In this document: piece after piece, positions 45,423 through 57,578 of the stretch | Position numbering within the stretch: the first letter of the stretch is position 1 | Layout: each line of letters opens with the position of its first letter | From: Odontocerum albicorne | Lineage: Eukaryota; Arthropoda; Insecta; Trichoptera; Odontoceridae | Direction of reading: 5' to 3' | Length of the DNA stretch: 64,000 nucleotides | NCBI GenBank assembly: GCA_949825065.1 | Contig: OX463841.1 | Span: forward strand, 25,741,129 to 25,805,128 | Translations under genes and position numbers: made by a program | Notes under the pieces: model-generated | Database searches by the model: none | The model's input: only the letters and a program-made list of their open reading frames with translations | What the model was told of the DNA's origin: nothing

Positions 45423-45629
45423 TTTCAATATGTTAAAGAACCTTCGTTATTGAGTGTTGGTCGATAAATAGGAGATAATTAACTAGTGTATTGCCTTTGG
45501 ATTACTTTTATTCACAACACGGGTTTATTTTGTACAAGACTATTCTAACTATCATTGAGTTGCACAAAGGGATATGACTGGAGTCATAGGTATCTTTATA
45601 TCTCCGAATATTATGCGGGATAATGTCTG

Positions 45630-45712
45630 TGTTATGCGAGGTGTTCGGATCGGCAGCCTTCGGAAACGGAAGTTCAGTATGTTACCGCTCGGCCATGCAC
45701 CTCCTATCGATA
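45630..45712 (-). mobile_element. tRNA-like SINE head
   Basis: On the - strand GGTGCATGGCCGAGCGGTAA is a strong box A. It is followed by CTGAACTTCCGTTTCCGAAG and a weak box B (GCCGATCCGAACACC). The end GGTG/CACC could pair as an acceptor stem remnant, but the T-arm is incomplete. tRNA-Ser-like origin is possible. Confidence 0.5.
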
Positions 45713-46149
45713 CTTGAAAGCGAACTACGTCGATGTTAATCAAAACAACGTGAAAAGGAGATTTTAGATATAATTTCCATATACTCATAAATAAATTTTA
45801 ATAATTGATTTACATAAATTCTTAATGTTCGAAGCATACAATACTTATTCAATTATATAATTCTAAAGTACGTTACGTTTAATTAAATAAGCGATGGAAA
45901 CTTCTGTACAAGAGATCAACACGAAAATAAATTGGCTATATATCTCTTTAATCTTTATTTTTCGTATCACGCAAACAAAAAAACACTTAAAGTTTACGAT
46001 CTCAAATACCTGAAATTGCCTGGTTTCAAATTCAAATACCAATAAAGATTACAATAACTTAAACCGTATTGGATTATTTATGTATGCTTATTTAATACAT
46101 TTAATTTTTATTACATCCTTAAAACTTAAAATTAGTCTTAATACTATTA
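45713..46149. other. AT-rich spacer
   Basis: Nothing recognised. Confidence 0.45.
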
Positions 46150-46640
46150 GACGCACACGTCTCATCACTCCGTGTCCCTTGCAGCGTAGGAAGAGATATC
46201 AGATATCCATACTTTTCTATCCAAGCACACATCTTTCCCTTCCTCCACATTCATTCATCTCGTTAAACACGATATTTTATTATTCATACTTCTCACTTTA
46301 CCTACTTTTAAAATCTGGTCCACTTTATTCAACCACGTTTTCTTCGGGCTACTTCTTTCACGCACATCTTGCGCTTGTGACTTGTATACTTACTTAGTCA
46401 TTCATCATCATTCTTTCGTTCTAGATTTCCAAATCATCCTAAAGCTCATTTTTTCATCTTAAAACATCTATATGCATTTATTTTTTATGTCTTCGTTCCG
46501 CCTTCTTTGATACATTGGCAGTCTTTTCTAAGTGCACGCATCTCCACAGCATTACTCTTACTTTCATGTTTCTTCTGCCAAGTCCAAGTTTAACTTCCAT
46601 ACATCAAGGTGGGCACCAACAAAAATTATACTTAGACACA
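46150..46640 (-). mobile_element. LINE family A 3' end, degenerate, possibly two copies
   Basis: CATCACTCCGTGTCCCTTGC at the low end is the antisense of the family terminus, followed by the antisense of TGGATAGAAAAGTATGGATA and GATGAATGAATGTG. A second related block (CATACATCAAGGTGGGCACC, near 46,596) resembles 27,860-27,880. Frames on the + strand (46,080-46,397) are shadows. Confidence 0.5.
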
Positions 46641-47129
46641 ACACTGTACGACAATGGTATTATTTAAACCCGATCGGATTCGTTGGTTTCAATCATAATT
46701 TAATAAGTTTAATTTTTTTAACTGGACAAGATTCTGCAAAACATATAGATCCTAAAAATTACATTTTTGAACATATAACATAACTACAAAAAAGTTAAAA
46801 TCTATTTGTTTTACGCTAATTCGTGATAAAATATCACCTCAACAGTGCTTTGTATTCAATTTTATCAATATCAGTTCATAAACGCCACTTAATAAAACAA
46901 AGTAGTGGCTTAAAATCTGTTTAAAATTGGAGTGCCAATAATCAATATCAAGTTTACTATTCACTACACTGTTGTCATTTCATTGTTATTTATCTCGCAT
47001 ATTTATTGCTTTGAAGCTATTTCCTACGAAACAATTTTGACAAACGAATATGCAATTAAGAAAACCAGGCAATTTTTAAAGAATGCTGTCTCTGGTAAAC
47101 AGCCAATATATTGTGGTGTTTTATAAATA
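46641..47129. other. AT-rich spacer
   Basis: Nothing recognised. Confidence 0.45.
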
Positions 47130-47440
47130 AATCATATTATGATTTGGGCATGTTGAACGAATGAACGAGGAAGCCTAACAAAACAAATATACAGTGCAAA
47201 TGTGGGTGGATATCGTGGTAGAGGAAGAACTATGAAATTGTAGTTGGATCAAGTGAATGATATTTTAAATGAAAGAAATGTTAAAAGTCAAAATCGTAGG
47301 AGTTTTGCGAGAATGTGTATGGATGTAAAACAGGCGAAGGAGTTGATTCGAGATAGGAAAGAAGAAACGCTTTGTACTTTCTGCCTACCCCGACAGGAAA
47401 ATAGCGTGATAGTTTGTTTGTCTTATAGTTCAATACAATT
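47130..47440 (+). mobile_element. LINE family A 3' end
   Basis: TTTGGGCATGTTGAACGAAT, CTAACAAAACAAATATACAG, GGTAGAGGAAGAAC, then L-D-Q-V-N-D-I-L (frame at 47,244), V-K-S-Q-N-R-R-S-F, R-M-C-M-D-V-K-Q-A-K-E-L-I-R-D-R, and the end CTGCCTACCCCGACAGGAAA / GCGTGATAG. This is one of the clearest copies; the 77-codon open frame at 47,244-47,477 covers its last part. Confidence 0.75.
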
Positions 47441-49740
47441 CATACAAGTTAGCAGAATTGAGGATGTTTATCATTGACTTGAAAATACCAAATATTTTGT
47501 TCATAAGGTAAAATTAAGTAAAAAAATATAATCCATCCCCTAAACATGTATTTTATATGATATAATGTCTAAAACCTAATTTTAGATTTAATTAATTTAT
47601 TTATTTGTTACTTTTTTAACACCCTTGGCATAAGGTATTTTAAATGAATTTTCTCACAGTTCATAATAGGATTACAGGTATCTTTGAGAAAAGGCCCTTT
47701 TTGCCGTAAAAATGTTAATTTGTTGGCCATTACGGGCTCCTGGTGTTGCCATTTCGCTTCCCCTTTGTTTCCCGAACTTATCCCAAAATAAGAAATGACT
47801 TTTCCCCTGCTTCTGAACAGCTAAGTCTAACGGATTTTTCTCTCTCGTAACAAACAGATAAACGTAACAATCTTCTTTTAAGATTATACGTTGCAATATA
47901 TCATTTTCGTTTGACAGTTGGACCAAAAGAAAAAGGACACTGGAGAAATGGTCATCTTGAAGTGTTCAATTCCACCTTAAATAAATGGAAGATAATGGAT
48001 CATAGAAAATTTTGTTCTTATTTTTTCATCGGACATTTTTTGCTGTAACAAAAATGTCCGTTATAAATAAATCGTATTAGAAACAATTTTTTTTAGGTTT
48101 TTAAATGTACTATATACATATGATTTTAATTTTCCACGAGAAAATGTTTTTCAACTTTTGTGTTGAAATTATTATATTTTAATTTTTTAAATTAGGCATT
48201 ACAAATTACCATGATCAATTAAGAGAAAAAATATTTTAAATTTAAATTTTGTATTAAAATAAATATTGAAAGAAATAAAGCATTTCTTTCCCGTGTGACA
48301 GCTCTAGTTAAATGTAAAATTGAGAAGTGTTTGGGCAGGTAAAACTTATAAAAGGTCAAAATTATACATCAAATATAACAGGTAAAACTGAAACATGAAA
48401 AAAAAATATACATCTACTAGAACATTAGAAAAATTAACAGAGTATTTTTTTCACAATGTGAAGAGTTTTCAAAATCTTTTGTTTTTTGGAAGTAATCTCC
48501 AGGTTCTCTTAAACATAGATTTATCACAATACAATCCGTCCGATTTTTTATTGGCTTTAATTAATAAGATATCCGTCCTTCATTAAACATCTTTTGCATC
48601 TAGGAAAATATTTCACTAAATATGTCGTTGAGGAATTGGAAAACAAATCACTGGATACGACAACTAATAAAAGTGAGCAATATTTGTAATACAATTGCAT
48701 TTCAAAAGTGGAACAAGATTGGTAACGTCAACCAATCATGTGACGATAGATAGGCTACAAAGACCTTTGACTGAAGATACAGAACTTCATAGAGAAGTGC
48801 AAGTAGACCATAGGTAAATAGATAGATATAATTCGTTAGTTGACGGGCAGAGATTAGAGACGAAACGTACAAAAAGGAGGCTTATTTACAAAACTGGATC
48901 TAAAATGGCTAACGATGGTGACGAATCGAAAATTAAATAAAATTTATTTTAACCCAGATTAAATTTTTAGCGACGACCAACAACTATTATTAAAACTTCA
49001 CATGTTAACGATAGCTAATTACATAATATTTACATCTCAGAATGTTTCCTAACAATACAAAATACGAGTATATCTAAAGTGCATTGCACTTGAGTCAAAA
49101 TAATAGATGCTCATGTATGCTATGTATTAACTTACACAATATACTCGTAACATATATCGCACCTTTAATGTAAACCTGTCATATGACAAAAATTTCCTGA
49201 AAGAGGAAAATCGTTAATTCAGTTCTTGACTGGAGATACAGCTCAATGTTACTGAAATAAGATGAATGTCAGTCATAATTATTTAAATCTTAATGACATA
49301 GTATCGAATTTCAAAATGTAACGTTTCCACTTATAAACCGCACATTATATCCAACGATTTTACTTTTCAAAATATATCAGTACAATATTGAAAGTTTAAA
49401 ACAATTCTAATTGTTATCCATTAGCAATAAAAATATTGATATTGTGATAGGTTCAATGAATGTCATCTTTCAAAAGGTTATAGTGTACTATAACAAAAGC
49501 TTGATTTACAACCTGTATTTAGCAAATTATATTATAGTATCCCACTTAATGTAAATATATTTTCTTGTAAATTTCAATGTCATCGGAAAACTATTGAAAA
49601 ATTGTATGTAATATATTTTTTACACTCAAGTCTCTTAATGCTTTTTATTAGTTGTAAACTTATTTTTCTGAACAAGTTCATAAATTATAATTTAAAAATC
49701 AATTGTGGTGCATGCCCACTTGGGTAACATGCTGCACTTC
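47441..49740. other. AT-rich spacer with an unassigned - strand frame
   Basis: A - strand frame (47,926-47,672, 84 codons) has normal composition: Y-V-Y-L-F-V-T-R-E-K-N-P-L, G-K-S-H-F-L-F-W-D-K-F-G. It belongs to no family I recognise and has no clear splice sites. TACGAGTA lies at 49,063 and 49,142. Confidence 0.4.
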
Positions 49741-49744
49741 TCTA

Positions 49745-49835
49745 TAGAATTGTCGGCATTAGTTCAGTTGGTTCGAGATTCTCGTCAAGAAAATGGTAGT
49801 AGGTTCGAATCCCACCTGCAGGAAAATCGTTTTAT
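49745..49835 (+). mobile_element. tRNA-like SINE head with consensus box B
   Basis: TTAGTTCAGTTGG (box A-like) and GGTTCGAATCC (exact box B consensus) are spaced about 45 bp apart. The end CCCACCTGCAGG does not pair with the start, so it is not a functional tRNA. A T-run follows at 49,840. Confidence 0.55.
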
Positions 49836-49869
49836 TTTGTTTTTTTTTTGGTTTTTCGATGTTCTGTAC

Positions 49870-52000
49870 AGTAGGCCGCCGCACACCGATTCCAAAACCG
49901 CGCTACGCTTCTTTCTTTCAATAGCACGAGTTTTTTTTCCTGCGTTGTTTTCGGCGTTATAATACTACCTATGTAAGTTCGGTTTTCAATAAAATTATCA
50001 TTAAACTGTGTGATTTCAACTTGTGACAGTCTTTCATGTAAGGTGCGATATATTAGAAAAGAATGAACTCGTGGCCCGAACTGCAGAGCAACGACTGCAG
50101 AACAATAGGCTGTCTGCGCGGCAGCTCACGCCCAATCTTCCTACACCAAATTGCATCTCGCTTAGGCAATTCCTCTTAGAAGGTGGTACTTATCGACATT
50201 TCGTTATTTCCTTACAATCTTGAAATGGCATTCGTCTTCCGGTTGCAATAGACGCTGTTATATTGTATTATCATCATTTATGTCAACATTTTATCCATGA
50301 CTAATTTAATTAAGTCAAAATTTTAACAACGAGTAATGTAATTAACGAGAATATAAATACTTGACATATTTGAACAATATCATTCTTAAATAACCGATAA
50401 ATCATTTGTTTAATTTCTAATGTGTTTCTTAAACTTACATTCGTTATTTTTTTATATAACAATATAACTTATTTTATTTACGTCTGGTTGGTCAAATAAA
50501 TAAATAAATGGGTTGTATTATTTAATGTGTCATTTTCAATGTGAAATCGTATTTCATACAATTAGTTCAAGTACTGTGTGTTTACTTTGTTTAATGTTAT
50601 CAATAATTTGTTCAATTTTATCTCATTACCGACATAATGTTTCAAATAATTTATTTTTTGATGTTTACTTTCAAATTGTAAATAGTCATAATGTGTAACT
50701 TGTAATAGAAGCTCCTATAAACCACTCGATTGATAATATTTTATTCAAAAAGATTATGTACATGAATATTAGTATATAAAATAATAATATTTTTTGCTGA
50801 ATTTTACTTATTTTTTATTAGTATCAAAATACGAGTATATAGTTTTCTGGGGCTTTTATAATATTTTTCTTACATTTCAAACAGAATTATTCTTTTGATG
50901 TGTAGTTTTAATTTTGATGTTTGTATGCCATGATCATAGTAAGCAGTGACTTGTGTTATGGGAAATATTTTAAAGGTTTTTGTGAGTGTAAAGTTCTATG
51001 AATACATACCGAGTGATTTTTTAGTCAAGGGTTCCGAGTATTTGCGCAAATTTTCATGAATATGTACATTTTGAATTTTTTTCTGTCAGTGGTACATTTT
51101 CGTTTCACGAACTCTTTATTTACACTGCTTTTCTGTTAAAATCAACATATCAAGAGAATACTTCGGTTTTCATATCAATACTTAAATGTCAAAGATACCA
51201 CATTGAGAGGAAGAAATAGTCGTATTAAAGTTCTCTTTTTATTTTCAAGTTTCAATGTTTTTTTATATTTTTTTGTTACCTTACAAAGACTTTATTTTTT
51301 TTTGTTAACTTCAGATAATTTGTACTGAATGATTAAATTTGATCAACGTGTCAAATATACTTAATTAGTTTTATGCAATATTGAAAACTTTTCATTAACC
51401 CACTCGTCATGAATTTTATATTAGTTTGTTCAAAACATGTAAGGATAAATACAAACTGTTTTAAAATTATATGTATTCACCATAGACATTACAAGTTCCA
51501 AAATAAATATTAATTTCTATGTCTTATATGTTGCTTATAGTGAATTCTATATAAAAACGTTGCTTAGCGAGAGGCTGCAACCTTAAACCTTCAGATTGTC
51601 TTTGAAGTTTAATCTCCTTGCTATCGGAAATTTGGATATTATTTTTCAAGACTGTGTGCATTCTGAAATGCAATAACTGACACACAATAAATCAATATAA
51701 TTGACTGGCGGCTTCTATCCACAAGATCACTGAAACCCCATTCGATCACAAGGGATAGCCTATCATATCGATTAAAATGTTAAGTTTTATTCATAAATTT
51801 TTTTTCATAAATTGAACAGATTTTACTAACAAAAATATCCTTAACTCAACTTTTCTTTTTTTCGAAGATTCAAGAATCTTTTGAGAAAGATTAATTTAAT
51901 GTTATCAGAAAAATGAACTAAATTATGACAAAACATAGAATAAATATTTTTTCATTTTTATTTATAGCTTTATATTTCTCTGTATTGATATATAAGGATA
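49870..52000. other. AT-rich spacer, one truncated LINE tail
   Basis: At 50,470-50,515 TTTACGTCTGGTTGGTCAAAT plus (AAAT)n resembles the very end of the CR1-like LINE. The 66-codon frame at 50,023-50,223 (T-A-E-Q-R-L-Q, S-A-R-Q) is unassigned. TACGAGTA lies at 50,830. Confidence 0.4.
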
Positions 52001-52005
52001 TAACT

Positions 52006-52170
52006 GCCGCGCGTTTCACTTAACGTCTAGAAAAAGGCTTCCAGTTGAGCAATCAAACGCCGGATATGATTTCCTGCTACGCCGGGAACCGGAAATAAAA
52101 ACACACACCGCGCTCACCTGCGCACACAGCTCTTGGTGGGTTTTCCAAGCACTGCCACCTCAGCAACGGC
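52006..52170 (-). promoter_or_regulatory. GC-rich island with a strong splice-donor match on the - strand
   Basis: This is a marked GC-rich patch in very AT-rich surroundings. It has CpGs (CCGCGCG, ACGCCGG, CGCCGGGAACCGG) and, on the - strand, TGTGCGCAG|GTGAGCGCGG with the exon edge at 52,118. This could be the end of a 5' untranslated first exon. No TATA box or coding start supports it, so it remains a hint. Confidence 0.25.
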
Positions 52171-52624
52171 CCTGTTTGTATTTCTTTGTAGAATATTTAA
52201 TTTTATGTAATTCATGATCTTTTGTGTTTACTGCGTTTTGATTGTTTACGGTTCAAAATAGTTTCTCTTTTTAACGAAGTTTAATTGAATGAAAAATAAT
52301 TATATTCCAAAAGAAATTTTTACATTTATTATTTTCGATGTGTTTTAATTGTGCTGCTTGTAATTGTTATCTATTTGTTTGAAATAGTTCACTAAATTTT
52401 AGAAAAGAGTTTTTAAGTCATCGCATTTTGGCTGTATTTTTTTTATAGCTCCCAATATTCTAAAAAAACTTAAATATAACAATGGTGTGTTTTGTAGTAT
52501 TGTGATTTATAGAAATAAATTATTTTAATGACGATGGTAACTTATGTACCAGTGCCGAATTAATTTATATTCAATTAACAATGCTGGTTATAAATTAAAT
52601 ATTGGTAAGAAAACTCACATTTGT

Positions 52625-52800
52625 ATTTAATTTTATGCCCGCGTGATAATCTCTTTCAATCAATCAAAAAGTTGTTTAAACAAGCTTTTAGTAAATAATG
52701 ACTGGGCCCAATATTAAATAATCTGATTATCAACGGGAATCAAACCCGCAACCCCCGAACTGGAAGACATACGTCTTACTAACTAGAGCACGGAGGTCGT
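52625..52800 (-). mobile_element. tRNA-headed SINE (family 2)
   Basis: Head, read inverted: CCGTGCTCTAGTTAGTAAGA, then GGGTTTGATTCCCGTTGATA as a good box B. Body with CCCAGTCATT. Tail TTGATTGAAAGAGATTATCA at about 52,668-52,649 matches the LINE/SINE tail with a few changes. Confidence 0.8.
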
Positions 52801-53604
52801 ACATTGTTTAGGAATGTCCAAAATGTTAATAATTAACTAACAAATCAAAAAAAAAGATAAACTTTCGTATGGTACTCTTTAATTTATCCGAATTATTAAT
52901 TCAGACTCATTAAAGAGCGTGTACTGTATGCAACATTGTCTTCGATACCATTAATCAAGTATGCACGGAATTGGCTCATCATCGCACGTGTTAGCAATAC
53001 TACCACACTTGAAGAGGCAACAAGACTCGCATACGTCTAGCGACTATAAGTCTAGTTACCAGGCGATCTCTTCTACCAGACAAAGAAATTTGTTCTTTCG
53101 AGTCGAACTGGTCATTTTTTAGTATGTAGAATTTAATCCAAAACCCCTGGGCGGAATAAAATGGAATTTAACTTTACCTTGAAGGACGTCATTGAACACA
53201 TATGGGTTCATGTTGCCGAAGAAAATGATGGAACGCGAAGGAATAGGAATATGGAGGACTATGGAGAACATTTCCAAAAGCGACAGTAAACGAAGACTAT
53301 AAATTATTATTACAAAATCAGTAGTGGCATTAGTAAGGTTTGATCTCTGGGCGTCTTCTAATATATTATACGACTTCCGAAAGGCTCAAGGAGCCGTGTA
53401 GCGGATGGCCACTGGAGACAACGCTGGATGTTACACGGGTGATGTTCGTGTCTCGTGAGCGGTTAATCTCGTAAAGATGCACGTTCATTCATATATGTTA
53501 ATTAATATATATTTTTTAATAAAGAGGACATGTATTTCCTTGCTTAAAATATATTTTCTTTGAAAAGGAGGGTTCAAAAATGTATTATTTAACAAATTAT
53601 AAAC
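52801..53604. other. Spacer, nothing firmly recognised
   Basis: A stretch at 53,190-53,440 is GC-richer and may be a very decayed LINE (R-K-A-Q-G-A-V). Not called. Confidence 0.4.
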
Positions 53605-53797
53605 CACGATATTCGTGGCCGAGGCCGTTAGACACTTGTCGTCTATCTCAGAGGTAGCGGGTTCGATTCAATTTAGACGCCAGATTTTTTAAAAAGAATA
53701 TCAGTCTGGTTTTCACTAAAGGCCTCTAGAACATCTTTCTAGTTGGTTGAAAGAAAATCGCCTTATGGTAATAAGTCTGACAGGTTTTACCGTACAC
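53605..53797 (+). mobile_element. tRNA-headed SINE (family 2), ends at the assembly gap
   Basis: Head GTGGCCGAGGCCGTTAGACA, box B-like GCGGGTTCGATTCAATTTAG; body ATCAGTCTGGTTTTCACTAA, AGGCCTCTAGAACATC; tail TAGTTGGTTGAAAGAAAATC and AATAAGTCTGACAGGTTTTA. The last bases before the gap (CCGTACAC) correspond to the end of the SINE. Confidence 0.8.
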
Positions 53798-53997
53798 NNN
53801 NNNNNNNNNNNNNNNNNNNNNNNNNNNNNNNNNNNNNNNNNNNNNNNNNNNNNNNNNNNNNNNNNNNNNNNNNNNNNNNNNNNNNNNNNNNNNNNNNNNN
53901 NNNNNNNNNNNNNNNNNNNNNNNNNNNNNNNNNNNNNNNNNNNNNNNNNNNNNNNNNNNNNNNNNNNNNNNNNNNNNNNNNNNNNNNNNNNNNNNNN
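53798..53997. other. Assembly gap, 200 Ns
   Basis: Exactly 200 undetermined bases, a conventional scaffold placeholder; the true length is unknown. Any open frame drawn through it is meaningless. Confidence 0.99.
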
Positions 53998-54039
53998 TTA
54001 GAAGATGCAGTGATGCTATAAACTACTGTTTCAGTTATG

Positions 54040-54822
54040 TTGCATGTCATTGTACTCGAGCGAACTTAGGGTAAATTACATTTCGAATGCATAAAAAAAC
54101 TCAATATACAGTATGATAATGCATACAGAACTATATTTGGACTGCCAAAATATTGCAGTATTTCAGAGATGTATATTCAAGGTCGTCTGCCAGGCTTTGA
54201 TGCACCGATGAGGCAACGCATATGGAGAATATAGTCATGCTCTGAGATACGCCACCTCTGCGATAAACCAAGTCATTGAGCTGAACAGCGATATTACTGG
54301 TTAGTCAATTTTTTTTAAGAGAGAACCATTTGTGTTACAGGAACTGTTAATTAGAACGGTATTCCTGTAGAACTATGCACAAAGGGTAATCCGGAAGATT
54401 TCAGAGAATATTTAAAACGTTTCTTTGGACGAGAAGTCATCAAGGTGGCCTTGAGACGACTCGTCATTATTTTGTTTAATGTATTGACAATTATTTGCGC
54501 CATTGTAAATAAGAAATATTTTCGTGCCGTATTCTCAAACTCAGCCATTAAAAGTGTCACCACTAGCACACGGAATGACATTGTTGAATTAATTTTTCTA
54601 TATCGATATCTTCAATATTTCGGTGGATAAATTGATAATTGAGCTCTTTAATAAACTTTGTAGGCGTAACTGAACCACTTCAAAGGGTGACATGAGTATC
54701 ACTGTTCCTGTTGTTATTATATTTAGACTTTAATTCAATCAGGTTTTTTTCTTGCACTGTGCATTTTATTTTATGTCATTGGGTTAAACCTATATCAAAT
54801 GGAAAATAAATAAATAAATTTA
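54040..54822 (+). mobile_element. jockey-like LINE, RT C-terminal end and 3' UTR
   Basis: The + strand reads Q-Y-D-N-A-Y-R-T-I-F-G-L-P, K-Y-C-S-I-S-E-M-Y, G-R-L-P-G-F-D-A and M-R-Q-R-I-W (about 54,107-54,222). This matches the conserved 'YN.a.R.llg.p...S.s.mf....v..f.al.R' end of jockey-related LINEs. A degenerate end and about 450 bp of 3' UTR follow, terminating in ATAAATAAATAAAT (54,808-54,821). The 5' side enters the 200-N gap, so more coding sequence may lie in the gap. Confidence 0.78.
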
Positions 54823-56030
54823 ATAGCGCCAAAGAATAAAGCATCATCTCTTAGTAGCATATTTATCTACTTGCCACATTACATATTTTTGATGAAATCT
54901 TAAAAATCATACAAAAAGAAGTTTGAATACAAAAAAACCTTTTAGAACCCCATAGTTGTCTTGAATTGGTAAACCCTTTTCGACATTTAAGAATAGTGTT
55001 TTTGTACGTTCTCCGTATCGCCACCATCAATAGTAATTATCTGTCCATCGCCCATAGCCGCAATGAAAAACTCTTCGCGTGTATCCCTTGTGCCGAACTT
55101 TTGTGCGTTCTTTAGTGAATTCTGTCAGGACATGTTCGACACGCGATTACCTAACATTTTTACTTCCTTGATAACGTGTGCTGTAATAATAACTAGCGAC
55201 TAATGACCGGTAAATTATCTTTTATCACACTATTTTTAACAATTAATGCTGTATTTTTTGTATACTTTGTCAGATTGTTAGCAGTTAATTTATTGGTCAC
55301 AAAAACATTGTTTTTTTAGATTGCGCGAAATGCTTTCGGAAACGAAGGAAAAAAATTGAAATATAAATAAACCCATCGAATATAATGAAATTTTAATAAA
55401 ACCAAGTTAATACAAAAAAAAATATCAGATAGCAGTAGTCTTTTGTTTTGGGATTTTTCTTAACCAATCCCATTGAATTTATCGTCCAATGTACGTTTTA
55501 TGTGGTAGTAATCTAGATATCTGTTCAAGAATCACAGGCAGCATTACTTTTCCCAATAGTCTCGTGAATATAGTTGTTATTGATATCCCGGTTTTAAACT
55601 TATTTTCTGATCTTATTCCACCTACATCATCTGGATGCTTTTTTTTTCATATTTCTTTATATAAAATACTTGTATAATTGAGATTATAATATTTTTAACA
55701 TGTTTTTATATCTTGAAAACTAGTAATATGAGTTAATTGAAAATACAATCAGGATATAATTGCCGTGAAAGGATTAAGCCTGGTTTAGAGAGTATACATA
55801 AGGCTCATTTATCTCATTATTTAAGCAATATCTAATGTCACGTTTATAATCCTCTTAAAGTGAAAGAAGCGCCTCAAAAGTTTTGATTAATATTGTTTGT
55901 GTAAGTTTTCGCATTAATTTCCGGCGCAGCGTCCTCCGTTCTCAGGTGTTTCGCCTTCTAAACCGTCACTTGTATTACAGGTGAGTTTTTACACTTGACC
56001 TGTCGTAAATTTTGTAGCAAAGAACCAAAT
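54823..56030. other. AT-rich spacer
   Basis: No gene recognised. Confidence 0.5.
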
Positions 56031-56032
56031 AA

Positions 56033-56492
56033 GTTTTTACTACGAACTTCTTAGTTAATATGTTATGTAAGGGTAACTAAATGCAAGGTGAACATGCAGG
56101 GATATGATTTCTGGAACGTAAATAAGATTTTACTACGAATGACTTAGTCGATAGATTGTGTTAGAGTAAAAGCAAGGTGAACACTCAAAGATAGGATTTA
56201 TGTAATGAAAATAAAGTTTTACTACGAAATACTTAGTTTATAGGTTCTGTAATGGGGACTAGACGCAAGAACATGCGGAGATAGGGTTTCTAGAACGAAA
56301 ATAAGGTTTTACTATGAATTACTTGATTGATAGGTTGTGTAAGGGTGACTAGATGCAAAGTGGACATGCAGAGATAGGATTTCTAGAACGAAAATAAGGT
56401 TTTATTCCGAAATTTTTGGTTGATAGCTTGTATAAGGGTGACTAGATGCAAAGTGAATATAAAGAGATGGGTTTTCTTGAATTAAAATAGCA
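56033..56492. repeat. Minisatellite, 5 units of about 89-93 bp
   Basis: TTTTACTACGAA (or variant) recurs at 56,035, 56,128, 56,217, 56,307 and 56,400. Each is followed by a CTTAGTTGATAGGTTGTGTA block, GGGTGACTAGATGCAAGGTG, a CATGCAGAGATAGGATTTCT block and AGAACGAAAATAAG. Units differ by many substitutions and small indels, so the array is old. It is not related to the 91-bp array at 16.4 kb. Confidence 0.92.
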
Positions 56493-56589
56493 TTCAATAC
56501 ATTTATAATTGTGGTGCTATACAGCACTCACAAAACATGCTAAATTGTTCCAAAATTGGGACTACGTGATCAAGCCATGACTTGATTGA

Positions 56590-56858
56590 AACAAATGATC
56601 ACTGTGGTTTTCAAAAGGCTGAAGAGAGGTGTCGATAAACTAATTTAAGGAATCTAAGATGCAAACGTAAATGGGATTCGTAGTAAAGAGAAGACGAAAG
56701 AAAGTAAGGTGGGACCAAATGAATAAAATATTGAAAAAAGGAAGTATGGTTAGGTGTTAAAGTTACAGATATAACTGTATGAGATGATGTATGAATGGAT
56801 ATGAAGGACACGACGGCAGTATGTCGTTTTAACAAAGTTTGACGCTTTGATCTTTCTA
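56590..56858 (+). mobile_element. LINE family A 3' end, variant
   Basis: AAGATGCAAACGTAAATGGG, AGAAGACGAAAGAAAGTAAG, GTGGGACCAAATGAATAAAA (W-D-Q-M-N-K), GATGATGTATGAATGGATAT and a decayed end. It shares the domain order of the 61.1-kb and 27.3-kb copies. The - strand frame at 56,611-56,835 is a shadow. Confidence 0.55.
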
Positions 56859-57119
56859 CATATAGGGAAATATAAAATAAGATTTACTATAAGTTTAAAT
56901 AACTGTCGTTAAATAAATCCTTGAAATGTTTTTTAATACCTCAAAAGCCTCAATAAATCATTTGTTTTCAAATATCTGTGATGACTAACTAAGCCTTTTT
57001 AGATGACCAACCTTTACCCTTAGCAAAAACTTCAAATATCTGGGAGTAATGTGAACAGAACAATAAAACAAGCATGATGTAAGGCAACTGCAATAACATA
57101 ATGTAATAAAATAATGCCC

Positions 57120-57578
57120 TGCAATAGTGAAACTGCAAGCTAAAATATATTAAGGCACCATAACACCAGTTCTCTTGTATGGAGATGAGTGCTGAACAAA
57201 AACTCAATCTCAATACAGAGTCAGTTGCGAAATGCGTATGACCTGATGAATTTCAGGAGGCACAAGAAAGACAAAATAAGGAATGAGTATGCAGAGGGTA
57301 CTCTAAAAGTTGCTTTGATCTTGTTAAATTGAAAGAGGCTAGGCTTTAATGTAATTTACATCTACAACGGACACAGCTGAATATGTGGGAAACCAGACAC
57401 TGCGAAGGAAAGCCCCTGGAAATAGAGGATGAGTTCGTTCAAAGAAGCGATGGAAGGATAGCATTAACCAACATCATTGGTCTGCACCTGACTTTGGAGA
57501 TGGCCTTGAACAGACACGTCACGCAGACCCAAATAAATTATAAAATGCGACGTCCCTTGCGGGGTACATCATAAGTAT
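57120..57578 (+). mobile_element. RTE-type LINE, RT C-terminal end
   Basis: In changing frames: V-L-L-Y-G-D-E-C-W (about 57,172-57,198), Q-L-R-N-A / E-M-R-M, D-K-I-R-N-E-Y, then K-K-R-W-K-D-S and at the end R-H-A-D-P-N-K-L (about 57,515-57,540), the usual A-D-P terminus of this class. A 63-codon open frame at 57,383-57,574 covers the end out of phase. Dead copy, 5'-truncated, same class as 5.1-5.7 kb. Confidence 0.65.

Noticed and set aside
49745..49835. Functional tRNA gene
   Set aside because: Box B is perfect, but the acceptor stem does not pair and the T-arm has a mismatch. Other tRNA-like heads in the window fail for the same reasons.
53743..54050. Open frames through the gap
   Set aside because: They consist mostly of Ns and have no meaning.
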